Counted from the stretch's first letter, positions 10,089 to 22,503 are shown. The stretch: DNA of 64,000 nt from Parasponia andersonii (GCA_002914805.1 JXTB01000111.1:531065-595064); one strand, 5' to 3'. Numbers and translations are program-made. Notes: generated from the letters alone by a model not told the origin.

Positions 10089-13000
10089 CTAATTACCTCC
10101 GACCAGGGGAGCGCAGCCGGTTTCGGCGCTTGGACCAGCCCCGGTGGAGGGTGGTGTACCAGGGTCAGAGTCATCGCTAGATAAAATGACTGCACCAGAT
10201 CCCTCATCAGTTAAAGCCCCAAGGCCAGGCTGACCGCCAGGGACTTCCGAAGTTTGATCTGGCGGACCAGAAACGGGGATAAGCTCTTTGGCAACAGAGG
10301 CGGATGTAGAGGGTCCATCCTTTTCTGCGGCAAGCATCTTCAGCACGTCAGCGGGGTACACGATGTTGATCCCATCCCCAAGCTGCTGCATATAGTACTT
10401 GACGAAATAATGGTCTCTCTCGACACCTTTCTGCTCGTCAAACTGGTCTGGCGTTACCACCTCCACGTGGCCTTCGAATTCCCTGTTCTCCTAGCCAGAC
10501 CTGTAACTTTCCGCAGAAAAGACATCTATCTGCCTCTGATACCTTGTTTTTAGTTTTTCTGCATCTGCTAGTCTATCCCTCAGTGCCGTCAGCCTCAGCT
10601 CTGCCTGCCGCTGTGATGCGACAAGTCGATCAAAACGGCGTTAATGTCAGCAAGGTCTTCGCCGTGCTTGCGAGACAACTCTACTTGAGCCCCCATCAAT
10701 TTTACGTGGTCCAAGTAAAGATGTCGGCTTACCTCATTCGACCGGTCGAGTCTGCGTTGTAGAGAATGGGCCTCCAGTTTGGCTCTCGCTTTGGCTTTCC
10801 TCGCCTCTTTAGCATCATCAACGACCCTATCGCGAGCGAGGAAGGCCAGCCCTATCTCTGCTCCAGTGCTCTGCAGCACTTGCTCCTTGACTTTGAGCTC
10901 GTTTTGGGCCAGTTTGACAGCCTCGGATTGAGCAAGCCCGTCGGCCTCCGCTTCAGCCAGTCTCATAGCTAGCTCCTCGTGCCTGACCCTCTCGACACTC
11001 AAAGCATGAGCCACCATGCTGCTGACCCTAGCCTCATCGAGGCTTTGATATAAGTCAAAGTCAGTCCTCAACTCGGCAAGGGCAGCTTCGCTGTACTCGG
11101 CCAGTGCAGAGCGGGAGTTTAACTCCTCGATCAGGGCCCTGATGCGAAAGGAATAAAAAGACCGGATGATGGCTAGCTACAAGAAAAATGAAAAAGAGGT
11201 CAGCGTCTAGAAGGATGCTAAGAAGTATGGAGGTAACCAGATGAGCCAAACCTGCGCGAAGGTACGGCTAGCGACGAGCTCGACATTCTCCAAGGAGAGC
11301 ACCTCCAGCTCGGGTTCTGCGATAAGACCATCTCTTTAGGCGTTGTTCGTATCTGCAGAACGTGACTCCACCCTGCCAACCGCAAGGGCACCCTCTCCCT
11401 CGACTGGGCACGTCCCCGAAGCAGCAGTGGCAGGGACGAAGGAAAGCTGGGTGCCACCGAGAGCGCCGTCGGTGATGGCAGGAGGCGGTGCATCCTCAGC
11501 AAAAGATGCAACAACTCCTAACATATCGGCAATTTTGGTCATCGTCCCCCTTGGAGCCCTACCTAAATGTGATTTTTTGGTCTTCTTCTCCTCAGAAGGG
11601 TCAACGTGGCCCCGTCGTCATCACAGTCAGACAAGGGGGTAACCCTTCCCCTCTTCTCTATCGGGCCCTCTTCTTCTTTAGATGAGCCGACCTCATGGTG
11701 CCGCTTTATTGGTACCAGAGGAGGGGAAGACAGCCGAGATTTCAATCTCGGAGCTCCCCCACTAAGCTCAGCAATCTCCCCACTGAGGCAAACAGCAACT
11801 GACCCCGCGCTCGTTTTCGAACCGGAGTCGGTAGTGGAAGAGGTTGGAGCAGCAGACACCCTGGACAGGCTCAGGGGCACCCCTTGCCATGTACAGCCCG
11901 TGTGGCTGAAGTTTCCCCGGATGGAGGTCTGCTTGCATCTGTAGAGAACAAGCAATATGGTTAGATCACAGCCATAACCCGATCGAAGAAGCTCAAAGAT
12001 GCAGAATTGAACCCACCTCTAGCCCTTTTAGGGGCAGTGGTTTCTTCCCTACGGAGCCTGACACACTCTTCGGCCACGAGCCTCACGGCCTCTTCGAGCT
12101 CGTGGCTAGTCGGCGCCACCAGGTCGTTGGAACCTGCCAACTTGCTTGAAACCGTAACCTGACGACTCACCATGGCGTTGCGATTGTGCTCGTCTTGGCG
12201 GAATCAGTTCAGGGCAGAGGCATCAAGTTGGCTCTACAGGTGCTTCGTGATAACCCAAGTGTCCAGAGGGAAGGGAAGATACGAAACCATCCTAGGCATC
12301 ATATTCATTACCTGGGGATTGAGGGTGGCCTGGATGTGTCTGCAGTCCCCAGGAGATCCAAAGATGACGATCCTTTCCAGGCCTTTAAGCCACCTCGCTG
12401 AAAAATGCGGCTCGAACCTATTTTCTTCTGCAGAGGCTGCACAATACAAAATAACGTGAGCAATAACAGACGAGGAGAACGCAGACCCGAAAATCACGGC
12501 CTAGCACTTACTCTGCAGGAAAATTGAGGGAATTTGGAAGTTCTCTCCATTCACCCAAGGGGAGCACCACTCCCCTCTAACGCGTATAGCCTAGAGTGGG
12601 AGTCCCATTGCTTGTTCGACCTCGGCAAGCCCCAAAAAATATAAAGTCCCGGGAGCGGTTGAAGGTAAAAGGTAGGGTAGGAACTCTTTTTGGGGATGAG
12701 GGTGAGTTTGTAAGCATAAAAGACTACATCCAGGTCGATGTACAGGTTGTAAAGAACTGATAGGGCGGAGAGCCCCATCAGAAGCATGACCCCATTTGCA
12801 TTTAACTGTATCAGGTGGATCCCTGTCAAAGTGAAGAACTGGTGGATCAGAGGAGGAAGAGGAAATCGCAACCATTCCAGATTTTTTCTTCCCAAAATAA
12901 TAGAGCCTTCAGGGGCAGAGGGACGTAGATACCAATCCGCAGGGCCCTCGACCCTTTGTAGCGTGACTCCACCAGGAAGGCAGAGCTGTCTCCTGAGTGA

Positions 13001-14010
13001 ATCCAATTTCGATTCCACGACAGGGCAAAGTTCCTGATTTTAATTCGAGGCCATCATTCTGGATACGATCAAAAGAGCAAAAGTCTCTAGAAAGGGGAGA
13101 AGTCAGAAACCCTAAGATTTTACGAGGCTAGAATAATTGAAGATTTTAGTAAAGTAGCAAATGAGCGTAAATNGTTGGCTCTACAGGTGCTTCGTGATAA
13201 CCCAAGTGTCCAGAGGGAAGGGAAGATACGAAACCATCCTAGGCATCATATTCATTACCTGGGGATTGAGGGTGGCCTGGATGTGTCTGCAGTCCCCAGG
13301 AGATCCAAAGATGACGATCCTTTCCAGGCCTTTAAGCCACCTCGCTGACAAATGCGGCTCGAACCTATTTTCTTCTGCAGAGGCTGCACAATACAAAATA
13401 ACGTGAGCAATAACAGACGAGGAGAACGCAGACCCGAAAATCACGGCCTAGCACTTACTCTGCAGGAAAATTGAGGGAATTTGGAAGTTCTCTCCATTCA
13501 CCCAAGGGGAGCACCACTCCCCTCTAACGCGTATAGCCTAGAGTGGGAGTCCCATTGCTTGTTCGACCTCGGCAAGCCCCAAAAAATATAAAGTCCCGGG
13601 AGCGGTTGAAGGTAAAAGGTAGGGTAGGAACTCTTTTTGGGGATGAGGGTGAGTTTGTAAGCATAAAAGACTACATCCAGGTCGATGTACAGGTTGTAAA
13701 GAACTGATAGGGCGGAGAGCCCCATCAGAAGCATGACCCCATTTGCATTTAACTGTATCAGGTGGATCCCTGTCAAAGTGAAGAACTGGTGGATCAGAGG
13801 AGGAAGAGGAAATCGCAGCCATTCCAGATTTTTTCTTCCCAAAATAATAGAGCCTTCAGGGGCAGAGGGACGTAGATACCAATCCGCAGGGCCCTCGACC
13901 CTTTGTAGCGTGACTCCACCAGGAAGGCAGAGCTGTCTCCTGAGTGAATCCAATTTCGATTCCACGTCAGGGCAAAGTTCCTGATTTTAATTCGAGGCCA
14001 TCATTCTGGA
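10089..14010 (-). CDS. Antisense accessory gene of the Tat element, probably spliced, broken
   Basis: Read on the minus strand, coding-like segments occur in order. First, 13498-13965 (and its duplicate 12551-13018) encodes a 155-residue segment with LRLP-like FPLPPLIHQFFTLTGIHLIQ and NANGVMLLMGLSALSVL, resembling the plant putative gypsy-type transposon domain (Pfam Transposase_28 type). A donor-like GTAAGT (complement of 12506-12511) follows. Then come a serine/arginine-rich segment (11961-12173), a Ser/Pro-rich segment (11563-11955), an alanine/glutamate-rich coiled coil of about 180 residues (11138-10595, with an acceptor-like CAG just before it) and a C-terminal acidic segment ending at 10089. 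Near the likely start, ATGGCCTCGAAT is followed at once by TAA. Extra antisense ORFs are known for Tat elements; function is unknown. Exon joins are inference. Confidence 0.6.
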
Positions 14011-14119
14011 TACGATCAAAAGAGCAAAAGTCTCTAGAAAGGGGAGAAGTCAGAAACCCTAAGATTTTACGAGGCTAGAATAATTGAAGATTTTAGTAAA
14101 GTAGCAAATGAGCGTAAAT
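12227..14119. repeat. 946 bp direct duplication separated by one N
   Basis: Bases 12227-13172 are repeated at 13174-14119 at an exact offset of 947, with a single N at 13173 between them. I find only three substitutions (12402/13349, 12871/13818, 13020/13967). The copies are far more alike than the element's LTRs. It duplicates the first exons of the antisense gene. An unmerged contig overlap is the simplest explanation. Confidence 0.92.
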
Positions 14120-14321
14120 GTGGCTTTTATAGAGGGGGGAGCCGAAGAGATTTTCTGGAAAAGGGCAGAGCAAGGGAGACCGAACCATCGGAACTTCAAA
14201 ATTTTAAAAAAAAATTTGTGACATGGGATGGCATGCCTCCGCGTCGGCAAGGGGGAGCCACATGTATCCCTCAAATTGGAAGAATGGAGAAACGATTTCC
14301 CCACTTGATGGATACGAATCC

Positions 14322-14344
14322 ATCAAGTAGGGAAATGGGGGCAG
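14322..14344 (+). other. Polypurine tract of the Tat element
   Basis: AAGTAGGGAAATGGGGGCAG lies directly before the 3' LTR, where second-strand DNA synthesis is primed in LTR retrotransposons. Confidence 0.75.
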
Positions 14345-15180
14345 TTATGGGACCCGTTCCCAAATCATACACCACGTGAACGATTGAGTGGCAGAACAGG
14401 TCACAAACAGGGCACACCGACTGATATGTGTCCAGAGTGACTAGTTAAAGGCCACGCAAGTCGCACGTAGTACCACATCGGCCATTGGGCTGTCCGAGGT
14501 TAGGGCCGAGCCCATCCCAGACCCTGGATGGACTCGGCCCAGTCCGATTCTTACCTCGACAGCTGGGGGTCAGAAGCCCTAAGGGTCTTCCACCAGAGTA
14601 CAATGGTAGGCAACTCATAGCTCCAAACCTAGACAGAACATTTAATACGATCTTGAGTAGGTGTGCACAGGGGGCAAACCGTCCTGACAGAACGGTGATT
14701 TGTCCAAATCTTGCCCCTGACAGACTCGAGCCATAGGGAATGGCGGAAACTAGGCTACAGCGGTATAGGGGGGATCACGGTAATCTCGGCCCGTGACCTC
14801 TGGAGTCAGTCTTGATGAAAAATATACACGGTCCTGAGATTAAGAACCAAGAGGTTCGCAATTTCAGGACTATATATATGAGCCATGCGTCCCCAAAAGG
14901 GAGGCATGTACGCATACAAAAAGAAACATTCAAAAGTGTACGAGCAAGAGAAAAAGATATACTCATATAGATACAGAGAAAAACAAAATTTTTACTACCC
15001 TGAATTAAAGATAAAAAACTGACTTAAGCATCGGAGAGCCTTTACAGCTGGCCTCCCCCACCTCTCTAATCTTGCCTGAAGTCAAAAGCTCTTTGGGATA
15101 ACAGAGACACGTGGACAGTTGGAGGATACGACACTAGTAGTTCAGAAACACGTGGATAACTGGTGAAAACCGCTCCAACA
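14345..15180 (+). repeat. 3' LTR of the Tat element
   Basis: Begins near TTATGGGACCCGTTCCC and ends GCTCCAACA, as in the 5' LTR. The first base is uncertain by one or two positions because the start differs between the copies (TGTGGG against TTATGGG). Confidence 0.88.
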
Positions 15181-15189
15181 AACAAAAAA

Positions 15190-15494
15190 AAAAAAAAGCA
15201 ACAAACTACAAAGGATTAAAATAAAAAAAAACAATGAATCAAAGAGCCCCAAGAAGGAGCACTGAAAGAAAAAGAGAAAGACTGAGAGAGAAATAATTAT
15301 AGATCAACTAAACAAAGATAGAGAGAAAAGTGATCATGAAGAAAAAAAGAGGAAAAGGATCAAACACAAAAGAGAGAGGAAAAAGGAAAGAAAGATAGAG
15401 AGCCATCACAGGTTGTCAAACAGAGTAACAGAGGCCAAAGAAAAATTCCCAAACACCCCACCCATATTCTTCACTAAAACCATATGAAAGAAGG
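15190..15494. repeat. Purine-rich dispersed repeat copy 3, left part
   Basis: It matches both 1784-1960 and 580-780, and is interrupted at CCATATGAAAGAAGG by the Tekay-type element. It continues at 24737 on the other side of that element. Confidence 0.65.
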
Positions 15495-17003
15495 TGTCAC
15501 GACTCAAAATCCGGGCCAGCGGCAGAAAGAGAATTTCACACAGGTGGGAAATTCCTTGATTTATTTGAAAAGTATAAAAAAAAGTTTTAATTCAATAAAC
15601 AGTCCATTTTAATAAAATATTTAGAATTTCATCCCGTGAACCTCTCCTACATTTCGTATATACCATTAAACATAGACCGAATAATATTTAAAAATGCGAA
15701 ATCAAATATAAGTCTAAGCATCACTATTATCTATAATGAAACTCAAATCCCAGAATAGCATACATAAGTTCACAGACAAAATAGAAAGAAATAATCTTGG
15801 TTCAGTGCTATACAAAGCCTAAATAGTCTAAACACCACGATAACAAGCTTCTAGCATTACCATGAAACGAATTAAAGTCAAAAAGAACCTTTACTCCTCT
15901 TGATCACCAAGATCGCACTGAATACTACCTGAGGAAGAAGGTAGGGGGTGAGCATAAAATACCTAGTAGGAAAAATAATTACCTCAGTCGAAAATATTTT
16001 AGTGATGAAGAATTCCTACATAGTTAGTTTAGTACAAAATATACATATATATATATAATCCAAACCGGAAATCCATATATATATAAAGTAGTATAATCAA
16101 AATCATTCAATTCATATACATATGACATAAATCAACCCATACTCATGAGTTCTTGTCCTCTCATCTATGGAAACTCAGGATGATGGCAGTAAGTATGCCT
16201 AATAGCCTGCCTGACACCTAAGCCTATACCCAGAGGGGACACCTGTGTGTCACCTACCAAATCTGTAGAGGCAACTGAATTGTCTACGTCTACCAAATGG
16301 GGAGATAATTAGAAGTAATAAAATCCCGCGCTGGTTTACGAACTCTACACCAATGGTGGGACATGCAGCGTAACATTGTAAAGCCACGATGCTAATACAG
16401 TACTCATGTATGATCCTATGACACATGCAATATAGAATTGAAGTATGAAAATAATCATGCTCAGGATTTTCAATAAAATCAGCATACTAGGTTTTACAGG
16501 AAAATGGGCAGCTTAACGGCCCTATTTTTAATATACCAAAATAACCTATACTCAGAAAATTCCCAAAGCAATACAAATGTATATATCATACAATCAATTC
16601 CCATCACAGATGTTTAAATAGTTTAAAAATCATGTTTGTTCTCATGTATCGCCAAAAATAAATTTTATTCGAAAACGATATAAAACAGAGGTAATTGAGT
16701 CCCTACCTCGCTCGAATAGTGATACCACGCTATTGAATTCTCAAGGTGTTATTGACGACCGCCCGAAGGGTCAAGGACCAATTCCAAGCCCTCGATCGTC
16801 CACTTGCGAAAAATCAATTTCTCACTGGAGATTCAATTCAACAAACGGACTTCTTCACTGAATTCCTAGAACCCGAAATAGCTTGGTTAGACATATAACT
16901 TGTCGATTTTGGGTCTAGGCCCACACTGGGCTGGTGGCACACAAATCGAGGTAAATCTTAGCTGTCTGATTTCAATTTTCATGTTGATCACCAAACATAG
17001 GCA

Positions 17004-17043
<40 letters not shown>

Positions 17044-17711
17044 AACTTCCCCATTTTCAGAGTACAATCCAAAAATGAGAACAAAAACACAATCCAACGG
17101 CGGGATCAAAAAGTCAACTTAAGCTCAAAATATTCCAAAAATGGCAACTTTTGATTCAAAAATTATGAGGTTAAGATATATATACCTTGAGCTTCCTCTC
17201 AACGAGACTAATCTAACGAGCCCAGTTAAAGGTCAAATGGTGGCCAGAATCGTTGCTGGCAGTGAGAAATCCGAAACGGTTCACTTCTTCTTCTCCGGCA
17301 ACGGCGGCCTCTCCGGCAGCGGTAACTGGTCAGCGTCGACTCGGCATAGCACCGGGGAGTTTCGTCGGTGGGCTACATAGGTGGACAACGGCGGGAGGCG
17401 GGGCAGCCTTCCCTTTCCCCTTCGGCCGAGTGAGCAAGAGCGAGAGTGAATCGGGTGAGGGAAAGAGAGAGAGTCGAGTGAGGAAGAGAGAGAGAGTGTG
17501 TGTGACCACATGAGTGAGAGTATACGGGGGTGTGTAATTTTTCAAAAAATTACAGTATAGTCCCCGATTCCCAAATCTCTATCAATTTTGTTCCCTAAAA
17601 TTAATAATTTAGTCATTCTACACAAAATTTTTGCAAATTAATTCATCCAATATAATACCCAAAAATTAGTAAAATATCTAAATTACCCTCCCAAAAATTC
17701 ATGTTTTTACA
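15495..17711 (-). repeat. Left (3') LTR of the Tekay-type element
   Basis: Begins TGTCACGACTCAAAATCC and ends TTTTTACA. It contains a long (TA)n run at about 17004-17041, longer than the equivalent run in the other LTR (about 24064-24083), and a shorter TA tract near 16046. ORFs inside (for example 17141-17380) recur in the other LTR but show no domain. Confidence 0.9.
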
Positions 17712-17769
17712 TTCTCTTATCCTTAAAAGAATTTCGCCTCGAAATTCAAAATACAAGTCAAGGCTTACA

Positions 17770-17982
17770 TCACAATACAACTTCTGACTGAAGGTTAAAC
17801 AAATGAGGGTACTTCTCGTACATCTCCGTCTCGAGTTCCCAAGTAGTCTCGTCTTCTTTGTGATGTTCCCAAAGCACCTTGACAAGTGGAATCTCTCTGT
17901 TGTGAAGCACCTTCAACTCTCTAGCCAACAAGCGAACAGGCTGCTCTTCATTGGACACATCTTCTTGGATCGGTACATGCAC
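17770..17982 (-). pseudogene. Chromodomain at the C-terminus of the Tekay-type integrase
   Basis: Minus-strand frame with VLHNREIPLVKVLWEHH followed by ETTWELETEMYEKYPHLF, the plant chromovirus chromodomain pattern with aromatic and acidic positions. In related elements this module targets integration to heterochromatin by reading histone marks. The segment is open to its natural stop, but upstream stops cut it off from the integrase. Confidence 0.85.
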
Positions 17983-18089
17983 CTACTGGATAACATGAGA
18001 TAGGTCCGGTGTATACTTCTTTAACATCGACACATGAAACACATTATGCACGTGACCCTACTGTGCAGGTAGATTCAAGCGATATACCA

Positions 18090-19010
18090 CTGGTCCAATT
18101 CTGTCAACAATCTCAAAGGGACCAATATACCTCGGAGCAAGCTTACCTTTAACTCCAAATCTTGTAATACCTCGCCTTGGAGTCACTTTCAAGAAACAGA
18201 ATCACCAGTATCGAAATCTACCTCACGCCTCTTAGGGTCAGCTTAACTCTTCTGACGACTCTGAATCTTCTTGAGTCTCTCTTAGATATTCTTGATCTTC
18301 TCAATAGTCTCTTCAATTAGTTCAGGTCTAAGAGTAACACGCTCTTCGGGTTCTGCCTAACATAAAGGCAACCTACACGGCTTTCCAAACAATACTTCAT
18401 ATGGAGCCACACTCATATTGGTCTGGTAACTGTTATTGTAAGCAAACTCCACCAAAGGAAGATGATCATCCCAGTTCCTACCAAAATCCAATATGCAATA
18501 AGGTAGCATGTCCTCAAGAATCTGAATGGTCCTTTCAGACTAACCATCTGGCTCCAGATGGTGAGCCATATCCAACTGCGTACCTAACACTTTCTGCAAG
18601 GCTCTCCAAAACTTATAAGTGAATCTTGGATCTCTGTCGGAGACTATACTTGAAGGCATATCATACAAGCGTATGATGTTCTCCATATATAGTCTATTGA
18701 GCTTAGTAAGTGAGTAGTCCATTCGAATCAGTATAAAGTGAGCACTCTTCGTCAACCGATCGACGACTACCCAAACTGTATCATTCTTCCTTAAGGTCTT
18801 TGGCAAACGAGTCACGAAGTCCATCATGATCTTATCCCACTTCCATTCTAGAATTGGCAATGGCTAAAGTAATCCAGTTAGCCTCTGGTATTCATCCTTG
18901 ACTTGCTGACAAGTCAAACACTTAGCTACAAAGGTAGCTACATCTTTCTTCATCCCTTTCCACCAATACTATCTCTTCAAGTCTCGGTACATCTTATCAC
19001 TACCCGAATA
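18090..19010 (-). pseudogene. Integrase of the Tekay-type element (broken)
   Basis: In element order: an HHCC-type region with KCLTCQQVK near 18900, the catalytic core beginning WKWDKIMMDFVTRLPKT (about 18840-18790) with SDRDPRF near 18620, and LVEFAYNNSYQTS near 18430. The C-terminal barrel with [14 protein letters not shown] and [16 protein letters not shown] lies at about 18200-18080. The segment HHLEPDG replaces the usual YHPQTDG, so the core is altered. In-frame TAG stops lie near 18866, 18541 and 18360, and a TAA near 18244. Inactive. Confidence 0.85.
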
Positions 19011-19329
19011 TACAGTGAACCTTGATTTGTGAGCCTCAGTTAGAATGGTTTTTCGAAGATTAGGGTCATTAGCTACAGCCAACTTCCAACTGAAAAGCAA
19101 AAACCCTTCTTTGTTAGTGCTCCAACCATCTAACTGTTCACCATTCTAAAGCCAGTTCTAGATTGTCCTCAACTCCTTGTCTTGCCACTGACTCTATTAG
19201 ACAGTCTGGAGAAGAAGAGATGGTGAAATCACAATGTTGCTCAGGCAAGCAACACCTTAATTCTCAAGGTACTGCAAGTTGTAGTCACCAATCGCAACTG
19301 AGTTCTTCCAGTCTTTGAACACTAGTGCA

Positions 19330-20495
19330 ACCAGTATACCACGAGGCTTCCTACTCAGTGCATCGGCTACAACGTTGGCCTTACCAAGATGATACTATAG
19401 GTTAAAGTCATAATCCTCCATATACTCAATCTATCTTCGTTGTCTCAAGTTCAGATCCTTCTGGGCAAAGAGGTACTTCAAACTCTTATGATCGGAGAAT
19501 ATGTTGAACTTCACACCATACAAGTAACATCACCAAATCTTCAAGGCAAGGATTACTGCTGCAAGATCCAGATCATGGGTGGGATAGTTTCTCTCATGTA
19601 GCTTTAACTGACGAGAAACATAAGCCACAACCTGACCATTCTGCATTAAGACACATCCCTAACCTGCCTTTGAAGCATCGGTATACACCACATAAAATTC
19701 ACTACTGTCAGGAATAGTAAGAACTAGTATGGTGGTCAAGCTCTGCTACAACCTGACAAAAGTTTCTTCACTTTCGTGATCCTAAACAAATTTGGCTTCC
19801 TTCCTGGTCAACTTCGTCAAAGGCAAGGTGATCCTTGAAAAATCTTGCACAAAATGGCAGTAATAACCTGCCAAACCAAGGAAACTCCATATTTCTATCA
19901 CATTGATCGGTCTCTCCCACTCCAGAATAGCTTCTATCTTAGCGAGATTGATTGAAATACCTACATGAGAAATCATATGTCCCAAGAACTTCATTTCTGG
20001 CATCCAAAAGTTACACTTCGATTTCTTGGCATACAACCAATGATCTCTCAAGGTCTTAAGAACTATCCCCAGATGTTCAGCATATTCTTCTTGAGTCTTG
20101 GAATATACCATGATGTCGTCGATGAACACAACCACAAAACAATCTAAAAACGGCCTGAAGACCTGATACATGAGATCCATAAATGCTGCGGGAGCATTTA
20201 TCAAACCAAACGACATCACTAAAAACTCAAAGTGACCATATCGGGTTCTGAATATTGTTTTAGGTATATCATCCTCCCTTATCTTCAATTGATAATAACC
20301 GGATCTCAAATCGATCTTGGAGAAGAACCTTGAACCACCGAGTTGATCAAACAACTCATCAATCCTTGGCAAAGGATACTTGTTCTTCGCTGTCAACTGG
20401 TTCAACTTTCGGTAATCCACACAAAGTCTCAACAAACTATCAGTTTTCTTCGCAAACAAAATAGAAGCACCCTAAGGAGAAGTACTACTGCGAAT
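19330..20495 (-). pseudogene. Reverse transcriptase and RNase H of the Tekay-type element (broken)
   Basis: The 225-codon open part (19782-20459) carries [33 protein letters not shown], the catalytic FIDDIMVYS and [15 protein letters not shown] lies just upstream at about 20473, where relatives have tryptophan. RNase H follows at about 19330-19720 with [29 protein letters not shown] and ANVVADALSRK; at least four stops occur inside it. RT itself keeps its YIDD-type active site but stands alone without an upstream frame. Confidence 0.9.
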
Positions 20496-20879
20496 GAAGC
20501 CTTTGGAAAGCAGGTCATCCAAATATTCTCTTACTTCTTCCATCTCAGTAGAAGCCATGCAATAGGCTGGAATAGAAACTGGCTAAGCTCCAGGAACTAG
20601 TTTAATACAAAACTCAATCTCCCTATTAGGTGGTAACCCCGGTAAGTCTTCAGGAAACATCTCCGAATACTAACACATTATCAGAATCTATGGGTCTTGA
20701 TCATCTGTCCTCACCTCACCATCCATAGTAAACAAGTTCCCATAACACTCGAGTTTCTTACTTCCACTCATGCATGTTTTTAAACAAGACTAGGTTTCAA
20801 CGGACTCATTCTAGCTTGATAGACAATGGGATATCCATCACTAGGAAAAAGAGTCACTTACTTCGTGTGACAATCCATA

Positions 20880-21140
20880 ACAGCTCGATACTTCAACAAC
20901 TAATCCATACCAAGTATCACGTCATACTGTTCCATCGGCAACACAATCAAATCAGCAAGAAGCTTCCTATCACCAATCATAACCCGAAAAGACTTACACA
21001 CACTAGACACATCGGCTACTCCTCCCATAGGTGTACCAACGTCAATACATAATCCAAATCAGAAATTCTAACCCCAACAGTTGAGCAAATAATAAGGATA
21101 TGAATGAATGGGATGTACCAGTATCAAACAAAACATGTGC
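20880..21140 (-). pseudogene. Aspartic protease of the Tekay-type element (broken)
   Basis: The minus strand reads HVLFDTGTSHSF at about 21138-21103, the retropepsin active site, and LPMEQYDVILGMDWL near 20930-20890 in a different frame. At least one frameshift separates them. The enzyme matures Gag-Pol in active relatives. Confidence 0.75.
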
Positions 21141-21499
21141 CCAAGAGTGTGAAAGAAGGATCATACCATCAACAACACCTCAGTCGGTGCGATCCTGAGT
21201 GTCGTCTGCCCCAGTAAAAGCATAGGCTTGGCCAGTCACCTTCCCTTTCCCTTTGTTGTCTCTTCCCTGGCCCAGATGGCTACTGCTGGGTTTCGGATCA
21301 CTACTGCAAAAACCATGCCCACTCTGACTCTCTGAGGCTTGAGGAGTCTAAAAGTTCTGAGTGTGATCTTGAGGGTGGTACTGATGCTGATAAGGCTGAG
21401 GGGAAGTAAAAGTCTGCAAAGCACCCTGTGACTGTTGCGGCCTTGCCTGAGTGTTCTGATAAGAAACAGACTAGACTGGCTCCTCTGTGGTTCTCCCAG

Positions 21500-22330
21500 A
21501 GAAAGAGGAGATTTCTATAGTCGGTTGGGACACTCCTTCTTCTGATGATCCTGCTGGCCACAAACAAAACATCCTCCATACGGATTACCTCTACCACCTC
21601 CTGAAGAACCATTGATGTTCGAGCTCCTACTGTTCGGAGTATCCTGGGCTGACCACTGCCTCTAGTTCCTTCTGGTGGCTTTTCTATCATTACCTCTCTA
21701 CTGGTTCCTCCTGAAATCCAATCCTTCTTCAATGGCCTCTCCCCACTGGGCAGCCACTATAATCTCAGGGAAAGTATAGAAAGTCTGAGTGCCAATCTTA
21801 TTGAAAATATTTCGATTCAGACGACTCCTGAACTTGGCAACTCGGTACTTCTCACTCGTACTTGGTCCAAGAGCAATACTTGCCAACTCAGTGAACTCTA
21901 TCAGGTTCTTATTAACCGTTATATTACCTTGAATCAAAGTCTCAAACTGGTTTACAACTTCATCCTGTTGATCTTCAATGGCATACTGGGTCTTGAAAAT
22001 CTGCTCAAAGTTTTCCCAAGTCAGACCCACTACATCTTGTATCCGTTCCACTATCTCCCACCAACGAATGGCACTCCCCATCAAATGGATAACAACAAAC
22101 ACAGCCCAAAACTCAACCAGAGTACTAAGGGCCCGAAAGTGTCACTCTATCTCATGTAACCAAGTAATTTTCGTGAGAGCTTCTTGTCTCCTGTCAAACT
22201 GCCCTGGCTAAAGATGCATGAACCCTGGAGATGATCAGCCTAATCTAACTAATGTTCTCTCGGAGCTGGAGGTTGATAGTCTGGATTGCTCATCTGGATG
22301 AATGCCTGCTACATTACCTCAATCAGATGA
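21500..22330 (-). pseudogene. gag of the Tekay-type element (broken)
   Basis: An open segment (21698-22102) carries the capsid pattern GSAIRWWEIVERIQ, LTWENFEQIFKTQY and the QG-x-x-TV block. Downstream a CCHC zinc knuckle is readable as CFVCGQQDHQKKEC at about 21572-21530. The knuckle lies in a different frame from the capsid part. N-terminal sequence up to about 22330 contains several stops. The role in active relatives is packaging of element RNA. Confidence 0.8.
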
Positions 22331-22503
22331 GTGAAATCCGGACGATGAGGTTCGACATTCGGCTGGTGCCTCAGAACTCTTCTTAGAGGTATCCTTAAAA
22401 GTCTATAACAATATACCAAACTATTAATGCGATAATAATGAATGCTTGTCATAAAATGAACTTCAATATAGTTTAATGGTGATACGTCTGAGCTGTTAAA
22501 CTT

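Larger units (their letters stand above)
1985..15180 (+). mobile_element. Ty3/gypsy LTR retrotransposon, Tat type, degenerate
   Basis: A 13.2 kb element is bounded by two LTRs of about 835 bp. Their first 190 bp are roughly 85-90% alike by eye, so the insertion is old. A primer site begins with TTTGGCGCCGTCTG directly after the 5' LTR, and a purine tract (GTAGGGAAATGGGGGCAG) lies directly before the 3' LTR. The order is gag, protease, RT, RNase H, second RNase H, integrase, which is the non-chromovirus Tat arrangement. Every domain is interrupted, so the copy is non-autonomous. Between pol (ends 8414) and the 3' LTR lie 5.9 kb with tandem arrays and an antisense gene; such extra antisense ORFs are known in Tat-lineage elements. 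Candidate target duplication is weak (AACAG at 1980-1984, AACAA at 15181-15185). Base composition is clearly more GC-rich than the flanks. A single N occurs at 4723 and another at 13173. Confidence 0.92.

Noticed and set aside
16887..17154. ORFs with IYIYIYIY runs on both strands
   Set aside because: They are translations of a (TA)n microsatellite. The same holds for 40368-40577.
17141..17545. Overlapping ORFs on both strands, repeated near 24183-24569
   Set aside because: They are LTR sequence with GA-rich tracts; openness on several frames at once argues against coding.
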